A stretch of 64,000 nt of DNA from Nelumbo lutea (GCA_022828595.1 JAKGHH010000001.1:135861017-135925016); one strand, 5' to 3'. Shown: positions 9,323 through 21,856, counted from the first letter of the stretch. Translations and numbers: made by a program. The notes: generated from the letters alone by a model not told the origin.

Positions 9323-12300
9323 ATGATGGCAATCTCAAGGCAAGAAAATGATCCAAAGTCACTATATTTCCCCCATCATTCTGACAATCCAAGTGCCATT
9401 CTTGTTTCAGCACTGTTAATTGGTGAAAACTATTCGATTTGGAGGCATGCTATGCGAAATGCTCTTCAGGCAAAAAATAAGTTTGCCTTTGTCGACATAT
9501 CACTTCCTCATCCAGATCTGGCTTCTGGCGACCTGTAATCATGGGTAAAGTGTAACTCGATGGTAATCTCATGGCTATTTAATTCTTTGGCTTGAGATCT
9601 CCATGAAAGCGTGGCCTACACTCATATTGCATATGAAATTTGGAAGGATCCTGAGGATTGTTTCTCCCAAGGAAATGTCCCAAGAATACACCAGCTGAAG
9701 CGTGACATCACCATTCTGAATCAAGGCTCACTAATTGTTTCGGCCTATCTTACAAAATTGAAAGGGCTCTAGGACGAGCTCTCTGTTCTGTCTTCCATCC
9801 CTGTTTGTAGTTGTGGTGTGGTCAAGGAATTCAGGGCTGAACTAGAACATGAGAAGCTACATCAGTTCCTCATGGGACTGAATGACAACTTCAACACGAT
9901 TAAACCCAACATACTGAGCATTGAGCCTCTAGTTGGCATTAATCGAGTGTATGCCTTGATCGTTCAAGAGGAACGCCATCAGTCACTCATTTCAGCACAG
10001 AGATTCCAAAATCTTGATGTCGTTACAATGTTCATAAAGACCAAAGCCACTTCTGATCAAAATTCATATGCAAGATATCATTGCGACACTACAAGAAGAA
10101 TGGACACACTAAGGACCGTTGCTTCGAATTGGTTGGATACCCAGCCAATTGGGACAAATGACGTCGATCCAAGAAATAAGTCTTAGTTGCTACACATGCT
10201 ACTTTGACCCCAAACACTAATGATCAAGTTGTTCTGGCATATGAGAACTCTTCAATTCTTGGACTCACGTTTGATCAATACAAACAATTAATGTCCCTCC
10301 TAAATGGTAACATGCCATCCGTCAACAAAACCAATCTTGATGGTATTGTTGTTGTTTCTCTTATTACTAATTCACATACATCATGGATTCTTGACAATGG
10401 GGCATCAGATTATATGACCCCTCTTCTTGGCTCATTTACTTCACTCACAAAATTACATGATCATAAGATTGTTCGATTAACCAATGGAGGCTTAATCTCT
10501 GTTACACATCATGGCTCTATGAAAATCACTAGATATCATTGTAGATCATGTTCTTTATATTCTAGATTTCTAGTGCAACCTGTTATCAATCAATAAACTT
10601 ACTTCATAGTTATAATGTTCTATTTCCTTCTTTCCTGGGCACTGTATCTTACAGAACCTTGTATCGAAGAAACAGATTGGGCAAGGTAGAATGGACCATG
10701 GTGTATACATCCTCAACACATCTCCCACACCCATCATCCACGCCTCTATTATTCCTCTCCCTTCATCTGATTACATGTTATGGCACCAGTGTGCCTCTCC
10801 CCAATGTATTTCATCTATCTTCGGTAGTACTCCTTCAAAACATGATCATTGTTGTGAAGTTTGCCATAGAGCTAAGCTCACTCGCTTGCTTTTCCTAGTT
10901 AGTCATCCTTGAGCTACTACTTATTTTGAGCTTCTGCATTACGACATTTGGGGTGGTTATCACACACACTTTCATATAGGAGCTCATTTTTTTCTCACAA
11001 TGGTGAACGATTATAATAGATGTACTTGGGTTTTTTTTATCCATTATAAATCAGAGACATACAATTGTCTTACTACATTTTGTGAAATGATCAAGACACT
11101 GTTCAACTATTTTGTTAAATGCATTCATTATGACAATGGCTTAGAGTTTCTCTATGGGCCAATGCAGCAGTTCTATTTGAGTCATGGAATTGTTGATGAA
11201 AGATCATGTGTTGACACTTCGCAACAAAACGGAATTGCTGAGCACAAACATAGACATTTGTTGGAGGTTGCTCGTGCCCTTCAATTTCAAGTTGCTCTTC
11301 CCATTAAATTTTGGGGTGAGTGTGTGTTAATTGCAGCTTATCTTATCAACTACATGCCTACATTAGTTTTAGCAGGTAATATTAAGGTATTATTGTAGAA
11401 ACCTCCATCCTATTCGCATCTTAGAATATTTGGCAACCTATGCTTTGCCCAAGACACTTCACCCTCTTAAGACAAATTCATGTCATGAGCATGCAAATGC
11501 ATATTTGTGGATTATCTATATGCACAAAAAGGTTACAGGGTGTATGACTTGGAGTCAAAATCAATTTTCACCTCCTAGGATGTTGTATTTTGTGAGTCCC
11601 ATTTCCCATTTCAATTCCAAGCCCATCAGCCCCAATTAGAACTCGTACTACCGTTACCTCAACTAGATGATGACCATGAACCCACCACTTGTGAACCTAA
11701 GCCCCCAACCCACAACACCTCAACTCACCATCCTACTACAAGACCTACCCGCATCCGCAAACTTCACATTCATCTCACTAACTATAATTGTGATTTTCCC
11801 CATTCACTCATATCATTTAGAGTTCAAACAACAACCTTTGACTATAGTGCACCTTGTGAACCAAAGAGTTTTGTGAAAGCAGCACATGACCCTTGCTGAC
11901 TATAAGCTATGACCGAAGAAATTGAGGCATTGGAGTGAAATAACACCTGGTCCACTATAGATCTTCCACCAGGAAAACGGGCCATTGGCTCCAAGTGGAT
12001 TTACAAAGTCAAATATTGGGATGACGGAACCATTGAGTGATATAAAGCCCACCTAGTAGCTAAAGGCTACAAACAAATCGAGGGTCTCAATTGCACTGAT
12101 ACATATGCTCCTGGGGCCAAAATGGTGATTGCATGATGTTTATTAGCAATTGGATCAATCAAAGGCTAGCCGCTCCGACAATTGGATGTTAACAATGCTT
12201 TCTTGAACGGAGACCTTCACAAAGAAGCTTATATGCATATACCACAAGGATTTGAAATAGGCTCTTTCAATAAAGCGTGTCGATTATACAAGTCCTTACA

Positions 12301-13322
12301 TGGCCTTAAACATGCCTCCCATATGCGGTTTGAAAAATTCACAATTACACTCAAGGAGCATGGTTCATAGTTGGCTATTCTTTGTTCACTTCCTATCATG
12401 ATGGATATTTCACAGCAATGTTGGTGTATGTCGATGATATAATAGTCAGTGACAACTGCAAACACATTGAGGAACTACTCATCTACCTCCACACTTGTTT
12501 TCGTATAAGAGATCTTGGCCCCCTCACATATTTTATGGGGATTGAAGTGAACCGCTCAGCATCCGGCATCTTCCTGAGCCAACATAAATATGTGCTTGAT
12601 CTTTTGCAAGATACTATCATGATCCATTCTAGGCCTAGCTCCATTCCTATGGAACAATAATGCCTATTTCATAATAAAGACAGTTCACTACTATCAGATC
12701 CATCCCAGTACAAATGGTTAGTGGGTCATTTGGTCTATCTTACAGTTACAAGACCGGAACTTAGTTTTTCAGTACATACACTTAATTTCAACATGACCCA
12801 CATGAAGAACACATGAATGCTGCCATGCGCATCATGCATTATCTACGATCTTCACTAGATCAAGGAATTTTCTTGTTGTCATCAAGTCAACTCAATCTCA
12901 AGGCATATTGTGACTCTGATTGGGCTACTTGCCCCCTCACTCATCACTTAACTACTACCTACATTACCATGCTTAGTGGCTCATTGCTCTCTTGGAAGAC
13001 AAAGAAACAAGCTACTGTCTCTCGTTCCTCTACAGAAGCCGAGTATTGTGCCATGGCAGTTGCTACATCTGAACTACTTTGGCTCAAACAAATCCTTCGT
13101 GATCTTAGTGTGTCCATCTCTCAACACATGCATCTATTTTGCGACAATCAAACAGCTCTACACATTGCCAACAATCCAATATATCATGAGCGCACCAAGC
13201 ATATTGAGATAAAATGTAATTTAATCAGGCAACATATCTCAAACAAAACAATTCTGACACATCATATTGCTAGTGAGAATCAACCTATGGATCTTCTAAC
13301 CAAAGCTTTGGGTTCAGACTAA
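9323..13322 (+). pseudogene. Copia gag-pol polyprotein, broken by stops and frameshifts
   Basis: The open pieces follow the copia gag-pol order. Gag at 9323-10190 (start MMAISRQENDP) holds the family motif NYSIWRHAM and, later, a damaged zinc-knuckle region. Protease lies around 10380-10500, with LDNGASD where the family has LDSGASD. The integrase zinc region is at about 10780-10900 (HCCEVCHRAKL) and the integrase core at 11000-11398 (DNGLEF, then NGIAEHKH). Reverse transcriptase is at 11890-12660 with YVDDII near 12427. RNase H is at 12813-13322 (DSDWA, SSTEAEY, and the NPIYHERTKHIEI region). Internal stops, for example after residue 71 and near 9770 and 11398, break every stretch, so no functional polyprotein can be made. 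Confidence 0.93.
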
Positions 13323-13381
13323 TTCACACGACTCATACGCAAGTTGGGCATCCAATCTCTTCAGCTCCAACTTGAGGGGGG

Positions 13382-13526
13382 TGTTGGAGTTTGTTGGCCA
13401 ACTGGCACAATTAGTTAGAGACCAACTTAAATGTGAACTTTCTAGAATTCAAATACATGTAACTATATAAATTACACATTTCATGAATGAAAAGCAATCT
13501 ATTTTCTTTCCAACTCCACTCTGTCA
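13382..13526 (+). repeat. 3' LTR of copia element
   Basis: It is 145 bp, starts TGTTGGAGTT and ends CTGTCA. It lies directly after the polypurine tract. Confidence 0.88.
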
Positions 13527-13531
13527 GAAAC

Positions 13532-14083
13532 ATTCATGCTTATATAATTCTATTTATGGGGAGATATTCTCAATGCACGGCTGCAGGTACTCAGTGTTTG
13601 AAAAAAAAAACACTTCTAGTAATGAGTAAATGAGGTGGTTTCATTGTGCAATCCTCGCTCGGGTTGTACTCCCGCTCCTTGATAAAACTTTCAATTGATT
13701 TTAACAAGTTGCCGCTAATTATGCTCGGTGCCGTTAGCACTTGCTTCCAAAGCTCATTTTGTCTCAAAGGGTTAAGGGCTCGAGCATAATGAATTGCAGA
13801 TAATCACGTGACACTAGAGGTGTAGATCACGGCCGTCACAGCACAACTTTGCAGGCCTCCCGTGCTTTAGTAGAGGGTTGTGCCCGTCTCCACTGGAATT
13901 ACTAACAAGTCATGCCCAGCAAGGCCCATGGGATAAGACCAGGCGGGCTCGGACTAGGCTGGGTTGTGCCGCTGTGGGCCAAGATATGAGAGGCATATTT
14001 AAAAAGATGAAAAGAATAATGAAAATTTTAAAATAAATTAATAAAACAGACATAAAATAATGAAATTGAAAAAAAAAATTATT
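13532..14083. other. Intergenic, no gene recognised
   Basis: This is mixed sequence with a GC-richer part at 13800-13980. No family match is recognised. Confidence 0.4.
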
Positions 14084-14359
14084 GGGTAAATTACAAAGAC
14101 CCCCTGTACTATGAGGTCTGTGACAAAGACCTCCCTTACTATAACTGTGAAACAAAGACCCCCTTCCCTTAGCCTTTCGTTGAAGTCTACAGTTATAATA
14201 TTTTTTAATCCCCATAATACCCCTGTAATAACTATTCAGAGAAAAACACTCCTCATCTTCTCCAACCTCACAATACACGAACAGTAGAGGGTTTTTTTTG
14301 GGAGAGAGAGAGCTCATTTGCTGCCTCACAGCATACATGCCGTTCAGGAGCAATGGGTC

Positions 14360-14440
14360 AAAACCCCCCCGCCCAATGTGGCTTTCTGCTTTGATAGGTT
14401 GCTTGCTGTTTCCACCAGAGCCAACTCCCAATCTGCCTTT
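14360..14440 (-). pseudogene. ANTH protein C-terminal fragment (DWELALVETASNL)
   Basis: The minus strand reads ADWELALVETASNLSKQKAT followed by LGGGFDPLLLNGMY, the conserved C-terminal motif of plant putative clathrin assembly proteins. A related, inverted piece (CACATTGGGCGGGG, CATGTATG, CTGTGAGGCAGCAAATGAGC) occurs at 15890-15955. The captured 3' end has therefore been duplicated into the other arm of the Pack-MULE. Confidence 0.8.
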
Positions 14441-14669
14441 CCAGCTTCGGCAACAGGAGTCTGCCAGACTGAGGTTACTTCAGGCTGTCTAGATGACCTC
14501 CATCAGATGGGAATGCCTCCCAAGAGTTATTGGCATTTCCATTAGGCCCTCCAGAAAACAGAGCCAGCGCCAACCTGTTTGACTGATCTTCAGCAGAAGC
14601 ATCATCACCCCTTAAATCCACCAAGTCCGTTGTTACCTGTTGTTGCTGTGGTTTGGGCTCTTGGCTGTG

Positions 14670-14775
14670 TCGGTGGGTCGACAGGCCAAGAACCGATCGA
14701 GAAGCCGTTGCAGCTGATGCATCCTGCCCAAAACCCTTTCGGGCTTCATGTTCCTAAGCGGCGTCACTGGCTTCC
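14670..14775 (-). pseudogene. ANTH protein middle fragment (MHQLQRLLDRFLACRPTG)
   Basis: The minus strand encodes VTPLRNMKPERVLGRMHQLQ followed by RLLDRFLACRPTG. This is a hallmark stretch of the plant ANTH family just after the linker that follows the first helices. It lies in the expected order between the N-terminal piece (14885-15403) and the C-terminal piece (14360-14440). Confidence 0.8.
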
Positions 14776-14884
14776 TTTCCTCCCGTCCTTGTGATTCATT
14801 TAAATCCCCATAAGGCCTAGACTGCCATGGCGGTCCACCGTAGTTTCCATAACCAGGTCATCTTTGAATTCTCCATACTCGTAC

Positions 14885-15403
14885 TCATAAGACCGCGGTG
14901 GCGGCTTCCACCGCTCGTCTGTCCCCAAACCTATCATCCCTGCCGTGGCCACTGCCACCACCTCGCTGTTTCCTCTCATGCATCATACACTCAAGCCGCT
15001 GATCAAGATAGAGTGCATAGGTCCAAACAAAGGCAGAGTGATCCCATGAATTCGAATGCGCCTCATCGCGAAAATCAGACATATTCAGAAGACGAGTTCC
15101 CCTGTGAGTCACGTAAAGGATCTCCTGTTGAAACACTGGATCTCCCTCGTTTAACAGCCGGTGTACGAGAATCAATGCCTTGAGCGCCACAATCCAATCC
15201 CGTGCATTGACGTACCCTCTCGAATACGAAGTCAGAGCCAAGATCTCTCTGATATACTTCTCGTTGGCAGGATCGTCATTGTGACTCGTCGCCTTCACGA
15301 TTGCCACCTCCAAGTCCGGAGCGGTATTACTGGCAACCTTCGCCAATCCAATGTTGGTTTGGTCCTTAACGGCTCCAATCGCCTTTCTGATGCTTGGCGC
15401 CAT
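14885..15403 (-). pseudogene. ANTH-domain putative clathrin assembly protein, captured 5' exon
   Basis: The minus-strand reading frame starts MAPSIRKAIGAVKDQTNIGL and runs about 170 codons. It matches the N-terminal ANTH/ENTH domain of plant CALM/AP180-type clathrin adaptors: the phosphoinositide-binding KAIGAVKDQ helix, LEVAIVKATSHNDDPANEKY, and YIREIL...YSRGYVNARDW. These proteins bind PI(4,5)P2 and clathrin during endocytic vesicle formation. The frame leaves the family after ERKQRGG, where the source gene would continue in a linker. It lies inside a Pack-MULE, has the 5' leader of the source gene to its right, and is expected to be non-functional. Confidence 0.85.
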
Positions 15404-16117
15404 GCCAACCACCTCCAAGAACTACTTCTATACTCAAGCTTCTTAAGATCGAAATAGAAAATAGTCATAGATCATCAAATGGAAACTAGCCCACTAGTTC
15501 CACCTATTTCTTTGAACTCTTTGAATCAGAACAAATATCAACCAATCCGAGTTGATTGACTGACCTCAAAAGCAGTGAGAAAGAACGAAGAGACCGACGA
15601 CGAGCACACAAGCAAATCAGAACAGGATCAGATCACCGACAACGACTGCGGACAAGAATTGTTACAACCTCAGTAGATCAATCACAGTAATAGCAGCGTT
15701 GTTTCGCGAGTGATAGATAACCTAGCGGCGTGTGTGGCATTGGTGGTGCTCCGAAGCGGAAATGGATCCAACACATGAAAAAATAAATTACAGAACTGGT
15801 TTTCTCATTGGAAGAACGTTTCCACGGCTCCCCCCAATGCTTTCAGTTGTGGAAGATGTTCCTGTCCCGGTTAGACGATTCGATAATCAAATGCCTTCAC
15901 ATTGGGCGGGGGAAACGACATGTATGATCAGGGGCTGTGAGGCAGCAAATGAGCACTCTCTAAGATGAATGTTTTTCTCTGAATAGTTATTACAAGGTAG
16001 TATGAGAATTAAAAAATATTGAAAGAGGTCTTTGTCTCACGGTCGTAGGGGTGTTTATCGCAAAACAAAGTACACAAGGTCTTTGTCACAGACCCCATAG
16101 CACCCAATGGGGAACAC

Positions 16118-16639
16118 TAATCGTGTAGACGACCCAGTCAAAAGAAGAGTGGCTGCCACCTGCCAGTCCCTAGGGCATGCTTCAAATGTGTACGAAGAGA
16201 AGACTTGAGTCAAAACAAGCCATTAAGCATTTAAGCCCCATGACCAGATTGAAACAACACATTGATTAGCCATTCGATATACCAAGCCATTAAGCCTCAG
16301 GCTTTTCACTAACAGACGTGAAATTCGTTCTACAGAACTCTACATGCAGAGTCCAAAAATGTCATTCATTCTCAGGATTAAACTGTGGGAAAGAAATGGT
16401 TCAAGTTCAACTGATCATCAATGTTATATTTGGCGTAGGTAGTTTCTTCGGTAGAAATGGCTCTGTCGGAGGTCCTGACAAATTACACATATGACACATG
16501 GAAATATTGTTATATTTGGTTCTTCTACCTATTTGGAGATAAGGAAAGATGCAAGGCAGAAATGATTAAAAGTATTATGATGAAGGTGATCTCATCGATG
16601 AAAACACTTGACTTATTTTCAAATTTTACAGTGGATGCT
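16118..16639. other. Intergenic, no gene recognised
   Basis: Nothing assignable is seen apart from a possible upstream extension of the LINE fragment that follows. Confidence 0.4.
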
Positions 16640-17181
16640 AGTTGCTTGCTCTTACTCAGCAAAAAAGAAGATCAAGGAGTGGGTGCCCTGAACCAGGCTT
16701 TTTCAAATTTAACTTTGATGGCAGCAGTTTCGGAAACCCAGGAAGATCTGGAATCGGAGGGGTCATAAGAAATGAAAGAGGAAATGTGCTGGGGCCGTAC
16801 TCGGGTCCCCATTGGAATTGGAAATTCCATTACAGCTGAACTGAAGGCAATGGTTGGTTGTGGAAGGGGATTCAAAAGTTATCATCAGTTGGCTAAAACA
16901 ACATGACAGTACGCCCTGGATATTCAGAAATGGCATCAAGAAGATTAAAAGTCTATCCAGGGACATGCAACTTTCAATTCAGTGGACCCATAGAACAGCA
17001 AATGGACATGTAGACCAGCTAGCCAAACAAGGGGTGAACAGGGATCAATGTTTCTGGGCTCAACTGTAAAAGTGAAAAATAAATTTACTAGTGGATGCAA
17101 CGTAGTGGGGTACTCATAAACTATAACCCCTGTAATTTATTTACATTAATGAAACTTCTTTTTACTGATCAAAAAAAAAAA
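16640..17181 (+). mobile_element. 5'-truncated LINE 3' end with RNase H domain and poly(A)
   Basis: A plant RNase H fold of the L1/reverse-transcriptase-associated type is visible in pieces: FFKFNFDGSSFGNPGRSGIG (16690-16750), VEGDSKVIISWLKQHDSTPW (16857 onward), and WTHRTANGHVDQLAKQGV near the end. Two frameshifts separate the pieces, around 16820 and 16850. A poly(A) run follows at 17169-17181, the typical 3' end of a LINE. It is non-functional. Confidence 0.78.
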
Positions 17182-17182
17182 A

Positions 17183-17657
17183 ATTATGGGGCCACAGACC
17201 ACACTGCATCCCGTGGCCTGTAGAACTCCTAAGATGCTCTATGCTTCACATTATTCCATTTACATATCATCAAGGCACCTCAAATTATCAGCTACTTGTA
17301 ACTCCTGCTTATGGTTTTGGGATACAAGCAAATTTATGTACAATACAAACATGTAGCACAGATAATGAATTTTTAAAAGTTTCAGCATACAGAATTTCAT
17401 GCTGGAACAAACAAGTGACAAGATATCCATAACCTTGAGATGTTGCTTCCGTGATAGACATTCATACTCGGAAAACATTTCCTATTATTATCCACCAATT
17501 CCATGTCAACATAAAGAAGGGATATAAGGGGAATGAATTCATACTAGGATCATGAGTTTAAATCCATGCTAACAATAAACCTTTGAGGTTCAAGCAGAAC
17601 TGTGACACAGATGATATGTAAAACAAGTTCATAATTCATGGGCAAAAAGCACCTTCT
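17183..17657. other. 3' flank and UTR side of the 80-residue protein gene
   Basis: No other gene is seen. It lies immediately downstream (minus strand) of the stop codon at 17658 and probably contains the 3' UTR. Confidence 0.5.
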
Positions 17658-17982
17658 TCAAGAATCAGAACGAGACTTGACAATAAAGTTTTGGCGGCTG
17701 ATGGGGTTCATCACCACTGGAGGCCCTGCAGTACGCGGCCATGCCTGGAATTTCTTATCAGTTTCTTCCCACCAGTCCTTACTTGCAACAGTGTTTGGGG
17801 TAGTTCCTGAATTCAGAAGCTTAGTACTTACAAATTGCTAAAACCAATACTTGTGAAACAAATTTCACCAAAGATTAAAAAAAAATACCTCCAAATATCT
17901 TATTTTCTGCAATCAAAGTATCAAATACATATGCTACTGCAAAAGATCCCACAGTAGCACCCACAATATACTTGGCTGCCAT
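17658..17982 (-). CDS. Small conserved plant protein with one N-terminal membrane helix, 80 aa
   Basis: Two coding exons on the minus strand join cleanly: 17982-17889 (94 nt, ATG at 17982) and 17806-17658 (149 nt, stop TGA). The donor is GGAG|GTATT and the acceptor TTCAG|GAACTA. The product starts MAAKYIVGATVGSFAVAYVF (a membrane-helix-like segment, residues 5-24). It contains DWWEETDKKFQAWPRTAGPP and ends NPISRQNFIVKSRSDS. The tail looks like a short conserved protein family that I recall from many plant genomes without a firm function. Organelle membrane location is inference. An acceptor-like GCTTGCAG lies just upstream of the ATG, so the 5' UTR is spliced; the first exon is probably at 24051-24130. 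Confidence 0.82.
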
Positions 17983-19539
17983 GGTCAAACTGCAAGCATT
18001 TTTAAATGACCCGGTGAAGAAAATTTTCAACATGTATCAAATCCAGAAAAGTTAAACCATTTACCGAATCCCAATACATTATTACATAATTAGCAGAGAA
18101 ACAAATTGTGCTTTAAAAATGAAGACAAAGAAGGTTGACACATTGTAATAAACCAATTCCTAAAATGAGTGAGAATATCAAATTATGAAATATGAGACAT
18201 AGCAAATTAAAAGGGGAAATGCAGAAAATGAAGAACGAGAGAATACATTTACCATGAAACATGGGAACAAAGGATGGAACAATCAATCCAACAGTTTCAG
18301 CCTCAGGAGGACAATCTTGTTTAATACACCTAAGGAGATACTATCACAACCTCCACACCCCTCCCCTCAAAAAAACTAATAAATAAATTTCTTGAGGATA
18401 ATTTCTGAAAAGAATCATACCTAATGATATTCCGATCACTTTCATTCAATGATATACAAAACTCAACCTTGTCAAAAGTTTAAATAAGAATCTTCAATTT
18501 TATGGATAGGATTTAACAGTACATATAGAAAGAAGGAAAACAAATAAAAGGTACACAAGATGGTCACAAGGAAAAGTCAGTAACAACAGGAAAAGACCCA
18601 CTAAAATGAAATGGCAACAAACACCACCTACTTCCCATTTCCACCACAAGAACAAAGCCTGCCATGCAACTAGCCTCCAGAGGCAAGACCGGGGGAAGAA
18701 AGAAAAAAAAAAAGGTATTCCACTCGTGCAAACCATAGAAACTCAAAATTATCTGAAATCTAGATGAACCAAAATGAGACTCCAATCATATGAATTGCAA
18801 GATTCTACCAAAAAAGAAAGGTCGGATTTTATATTTTGTTACAATAATTGTCAATGATCAAAAGAACTTACAATTCTATTTCTCCATTTTTGTTTCCATA
18901 CATCACCGTGTCTCCTTAGAAGATCATCAAATAAATACCCATGGAACCACATCTGAGGTTTATTTCATATTTCATAAAAAACATTAAACACTAACAGTTA
19001 CAATGATTCTTTTGAAAGAATGTTATGAAATCCATCTCAGAACCTCTCATATTCTTTCCTTCTCTTGATAAAGCCTTCTTCGCCCTACTTTATATCATTT
19101 TTCATTAGTTTTACACATATTTCAAAGCAAAATCAGTTATCATTGAAGGAGGCACCTTCTTACCAATACCCCTTGATCTGTACATGGTCAATGCAGTGAT
19201 CCATTAACTTTTTTTTTGCCTCAATATGCAATGTGTGACTCAATGATGCCTTGGTGCTGATTAGTAGACCACAAAAAAAAAGTTCAAAATTTTTATTAGG
19301 CATAAGCCACAAAGTGTGAGGCTTAAGACTCATGCAAAGGCTGGTTTTTAAGAAAAAATATCATGCTAATATTGGAAAATATAGAAATATGCATAATAGG
19401 AGTATATTTTTATGTAGGAAAAGCATAAGAATGAATAAATGATCACATAAAAAAGCAATTTATTTGCATATCATTTAATAACTATTAAGAAGCTCTACAT
19501 ATTAAATAACACTTTAAAATGGCGTTGAACATTTTTAGG

Positions 19540-19960
19540 CATAAATCATCATCACCCAAGCCTTACCCCAACTATATGGGATTGGCTACATGAATCCTGT
19601 TTTCTCATTCCATTCTGTTTAATGCTATATCCATTGTTAAATTGTGAACACTTAAATCATTTTGTGCTACTTCGACCCATGTCTTTTTTGTCCACCCCCA
19701 GTCCTAGCCCCTTCAACTTGACACATATCACTTTTCTTAAGGATGCTGTCAATGGCCTTCTATACAAGCGACCGAACCATCTTAGTATACTTTCTCTCAT
19801 TTTATCACCTATTGAAGCTACTCTGAAGTTCCTTCCAGTGACTTCATTTTTTACCCTTCCCTTCCTAGTTTTCTCCACTCATCCATCTCAGCATACACAT
19901 TTCTGCCACACTCATTTTCTGAACATGTTGTTTCTTGACTGCCCAGCACTCTACCCCAAA
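19540..19960 (-). mobile_element. RTE-type LINE 3' fragment
   Basis: The minus strand encodes a piece with DKMRESILRWFGRLYRRPLT, which matches the C-terminal end of plant RTE-clade reverse transcriptases (the LRWFGHV-RRP signature). It is followed by the typical 3' tail resembling GGATTCATGTAGCCAATCCC and ending in ATGATGATT-like repeats near 19545. It is 5'-truncated and frame-damaged. Confidence 0.75.
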
Positions 19961-20589
19961 CGGCATAACTGGCTTTATAGTATTTTCCTTTTAATATAAA
20001 TGATATTTACCTATCACAAGAGTCCAGATGCACCCCTCCATTTTACCCATCCTACTCTAACTCAATGGGCAACATCCTCCTCAATCCCAAGCACATAAAT
20101 ACATGCATATATACATAATGCCAAAAATATATACATAAATATGTACATGCACTAGGGGTGTAATCAAGCCAACCTGAGCTGAATTTCTGCATGTCTTGGC
20201 TTGGTTTAACTAAAGTACTATTAGGTTCAAGACTTCGAGTTCGGGTTCGCCTTCAAATCAAAGTCTATTTCCTATTTCAAGCTTAGTTTGATTAAATATT
20301 CGATGAACTCGAGTTCGTTGAAAGCTCAAAAATGAATATATTTTTATATTTTATAAATATATGATATATTTTTGGGTAAATTACAAAAGACCCCCCTGTA
20401 CTTTGTTTTGCAACAAAGACCCCCCTTGTACTATGACCATGAGACAAAGACCCCCTTCCGTTAGTTTTCCGTTGAAATCTGCCGTTTTAATCCCCATACT
20501 ACCCTTGTAACAAATATTCGAACAATTGGGAGAAAAACACTATTCATCTTCCTTGACCTCACGATACATGAACAGCACCCCAATTCCTA

Positions 20590-20990
20590 CTTCTCAAGCC
20601 TTTCTTCACTGGTCGCCTAGAAAACCACAAATCCATAAGAGCTCTTCAAGCTCTCCCTCCAAGTTGCCCTTACCAACCTCTGCGAGAAGTTGTTATCGGC
20701 TTCCAAGATCAGTGACCTCAGGACATGGCTTAGCACAGGAATCACGAACAAGCAATCCGGCTTAGACGGGCTACAAGAGTTGAACAACACCACCGCTGCA
20801 ACAGTGCTTGAAGAGTTGAGGGTAGAACTCAACCGAGTTTACAAGTAATAACTTAGCCATCGTGTCCAAGATCCCGACCCTTCTCGAGAACCTCGATATT
20901 CCAATCCATCGGAAGCTATTGGATGTGGGGTCCGACTCTAATGAGTTTCCGGCGTGGATGCACCATAGTGACCGGAGATTGCTGTAGGAG
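20590..20990 (+). pseudogene. Captured pectinesterase / PMEI-domain fragment (plus copy)
   Basis: Read with frameshifts, the plus strand encodes the pectin methylesterase inhibitor (PMEI) pro-domain and the linker before the catalytic domain: ISDLRTWLSTGITN, GLDGLQELNNT, then NNLAIVSKIPTLLENLD and NEFPAWMHHSDRRLL. These correspond to the W-L-S-A-A-x-T-N segment and the F-P-x-W-...-D-R-R-L-L processing-site region of type I pectinesterases, which de-esterify cell-wall pectin. The catalytic domain is absent. In-frame stops occur around 20610 and 20847. Confidence 0.8.
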
Positions 20991-21463
20991 ACGGTTCTGT
21001 GAATCCGAATGGTCATACAAACCTTGTTGTTGAAGAATCAAAACCAACAAATAGAGAGCACCAACTCTTTCAACCGTTCAAATGTTATCACGGTTTTGTG
21101 GTTCTTGCAACGGCCGCCGCTTCGCTGCAAGGAGACCCAACCCATTCACAGCTCTTCAACAGATTGGACGATGTGTGTGGTGGTGGACCTAGTGGTGATA
21201 GATTAGGTCATTCGGGTTAACTCTCAAGTCAAGTTCAGGCCGGTTTGTCCAATAATTGTACTTCCACGAAGGAGTACTTGTAGAGAGAAACCAATTAAGA
21301 AGCAGTCCTCAGCTAAAACTGCCTTGTGCCTCTTTCCGCAAAGCACTCCACCAGCTGCCTACTGACATCCAACCCTTGAATTGAAATCAATATCACCCCA
21401 CCTTTCAATTTCATTTCTTCCCTCAACGAGCGCCGAGCGAAGCAGCGGCCACTACAAGGGTCA

Positions 21464-21856
21464 TAGAACTGCAATAACATTTGAATGGTTGAAAGAGTTG
21501 GTGCTCTCTATTTGTTGGTTTTGATTCTTCAACAACAAGGTATGTATGACCAATCGGATCCACAGAACCGTCTCCTGCAGCAGTCTCCAGTCACCAAGGT
21601 GCATGGACGAGATAGACATGTTGAGTTGATCTATGGCGTCTTCAAACTGGGTTTGGCAATCACGTAGTGTGGCCACAAGAAGAGGATCACCGTTGACCTT
21701 GGGGATAAGCTTCCTGGGTAAAGAAGCGAGCTTTGAGAGCTCGGTAAGGGTAACTTGGAGGGAGAGCTTGAAGAGCTCTTCTAGATCTGTGGTTTTTTGG
21801 GCGACTAGTGAAGAAAGGCTTGAGAAGCAGGAATTAGGGTGTTGTTCGTGCATCAT
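21464..21856 (-). pseudogene. Captured PMEI-domain fragment (inverted copy)
   Basis: The open minus-strand frame (131 codons) contains LFKLSLQVTLTELSKLASLP and LRDCQTQFEDAIDQLNMSIS, the helix and Cys-containing core of a PMEI domain. It then runs into WRLLQETVLWIRLVIHTLL, which is shared with the other arm (plus strand, about 20980-21090). The source gene is the same as for 20590-20990. Confidence 0.78.

Larger units (their letters stand above)
9117..13526 (+). mobile_element. Decayed Ty1/copia retrotransposon (TSD GAAAC)
   Basis: Short LTRs (9117-9260 and 13382-13526) are flanked by a perfect 5-bp duplication GAAAC (9112-9116, 13527-13531). The primer binding site TGGTATTAGAGGC (9261-9273) is a variant of the initiator-methionine tRNA complement. 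A purine tract TGAGGGGGGTG precedes the 3' LTR. Domain order is gag, protease, integrase, reverse transcriptase, RNase H, which is the copia order. The two LTRs differ at roughly 15% of positions by eye, which points to an old insertion. Confidence 0.93.
14084..16117. mobile_element. Pack-MULE carrying ANTH clathrin-assembly gene pieces
   Basis: The left TIR (14084 to about 14290) begins GGGTAAATTACAAAGACCCC and the right arm (about 15960-16117) is its inverted copy, including TAATAACTATTCAGAGAAAAA and TATTACAAGG blocks. The outermost right end is missing, so the element is truncated and no target duplication can be confirmed. The same TIR family bounds 20374-22041. The interior holds three collinear pieces of a host gene on the minus strand and no transposase. 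Confidence 0.8.

Noticed and set aside
16457..16768. Open frame of 103 codons upstream of the LINE RNase H
   Set aside because: It overlaps the RNase H coding region in another frame and has no recognisable motif.
18500..18785. Hydrophobic minus-strand frames in the candidate intron
   Set aside because: Phe/Leu-rich composition from poly-purine/pyrimidine tracts, with no conserved motif.
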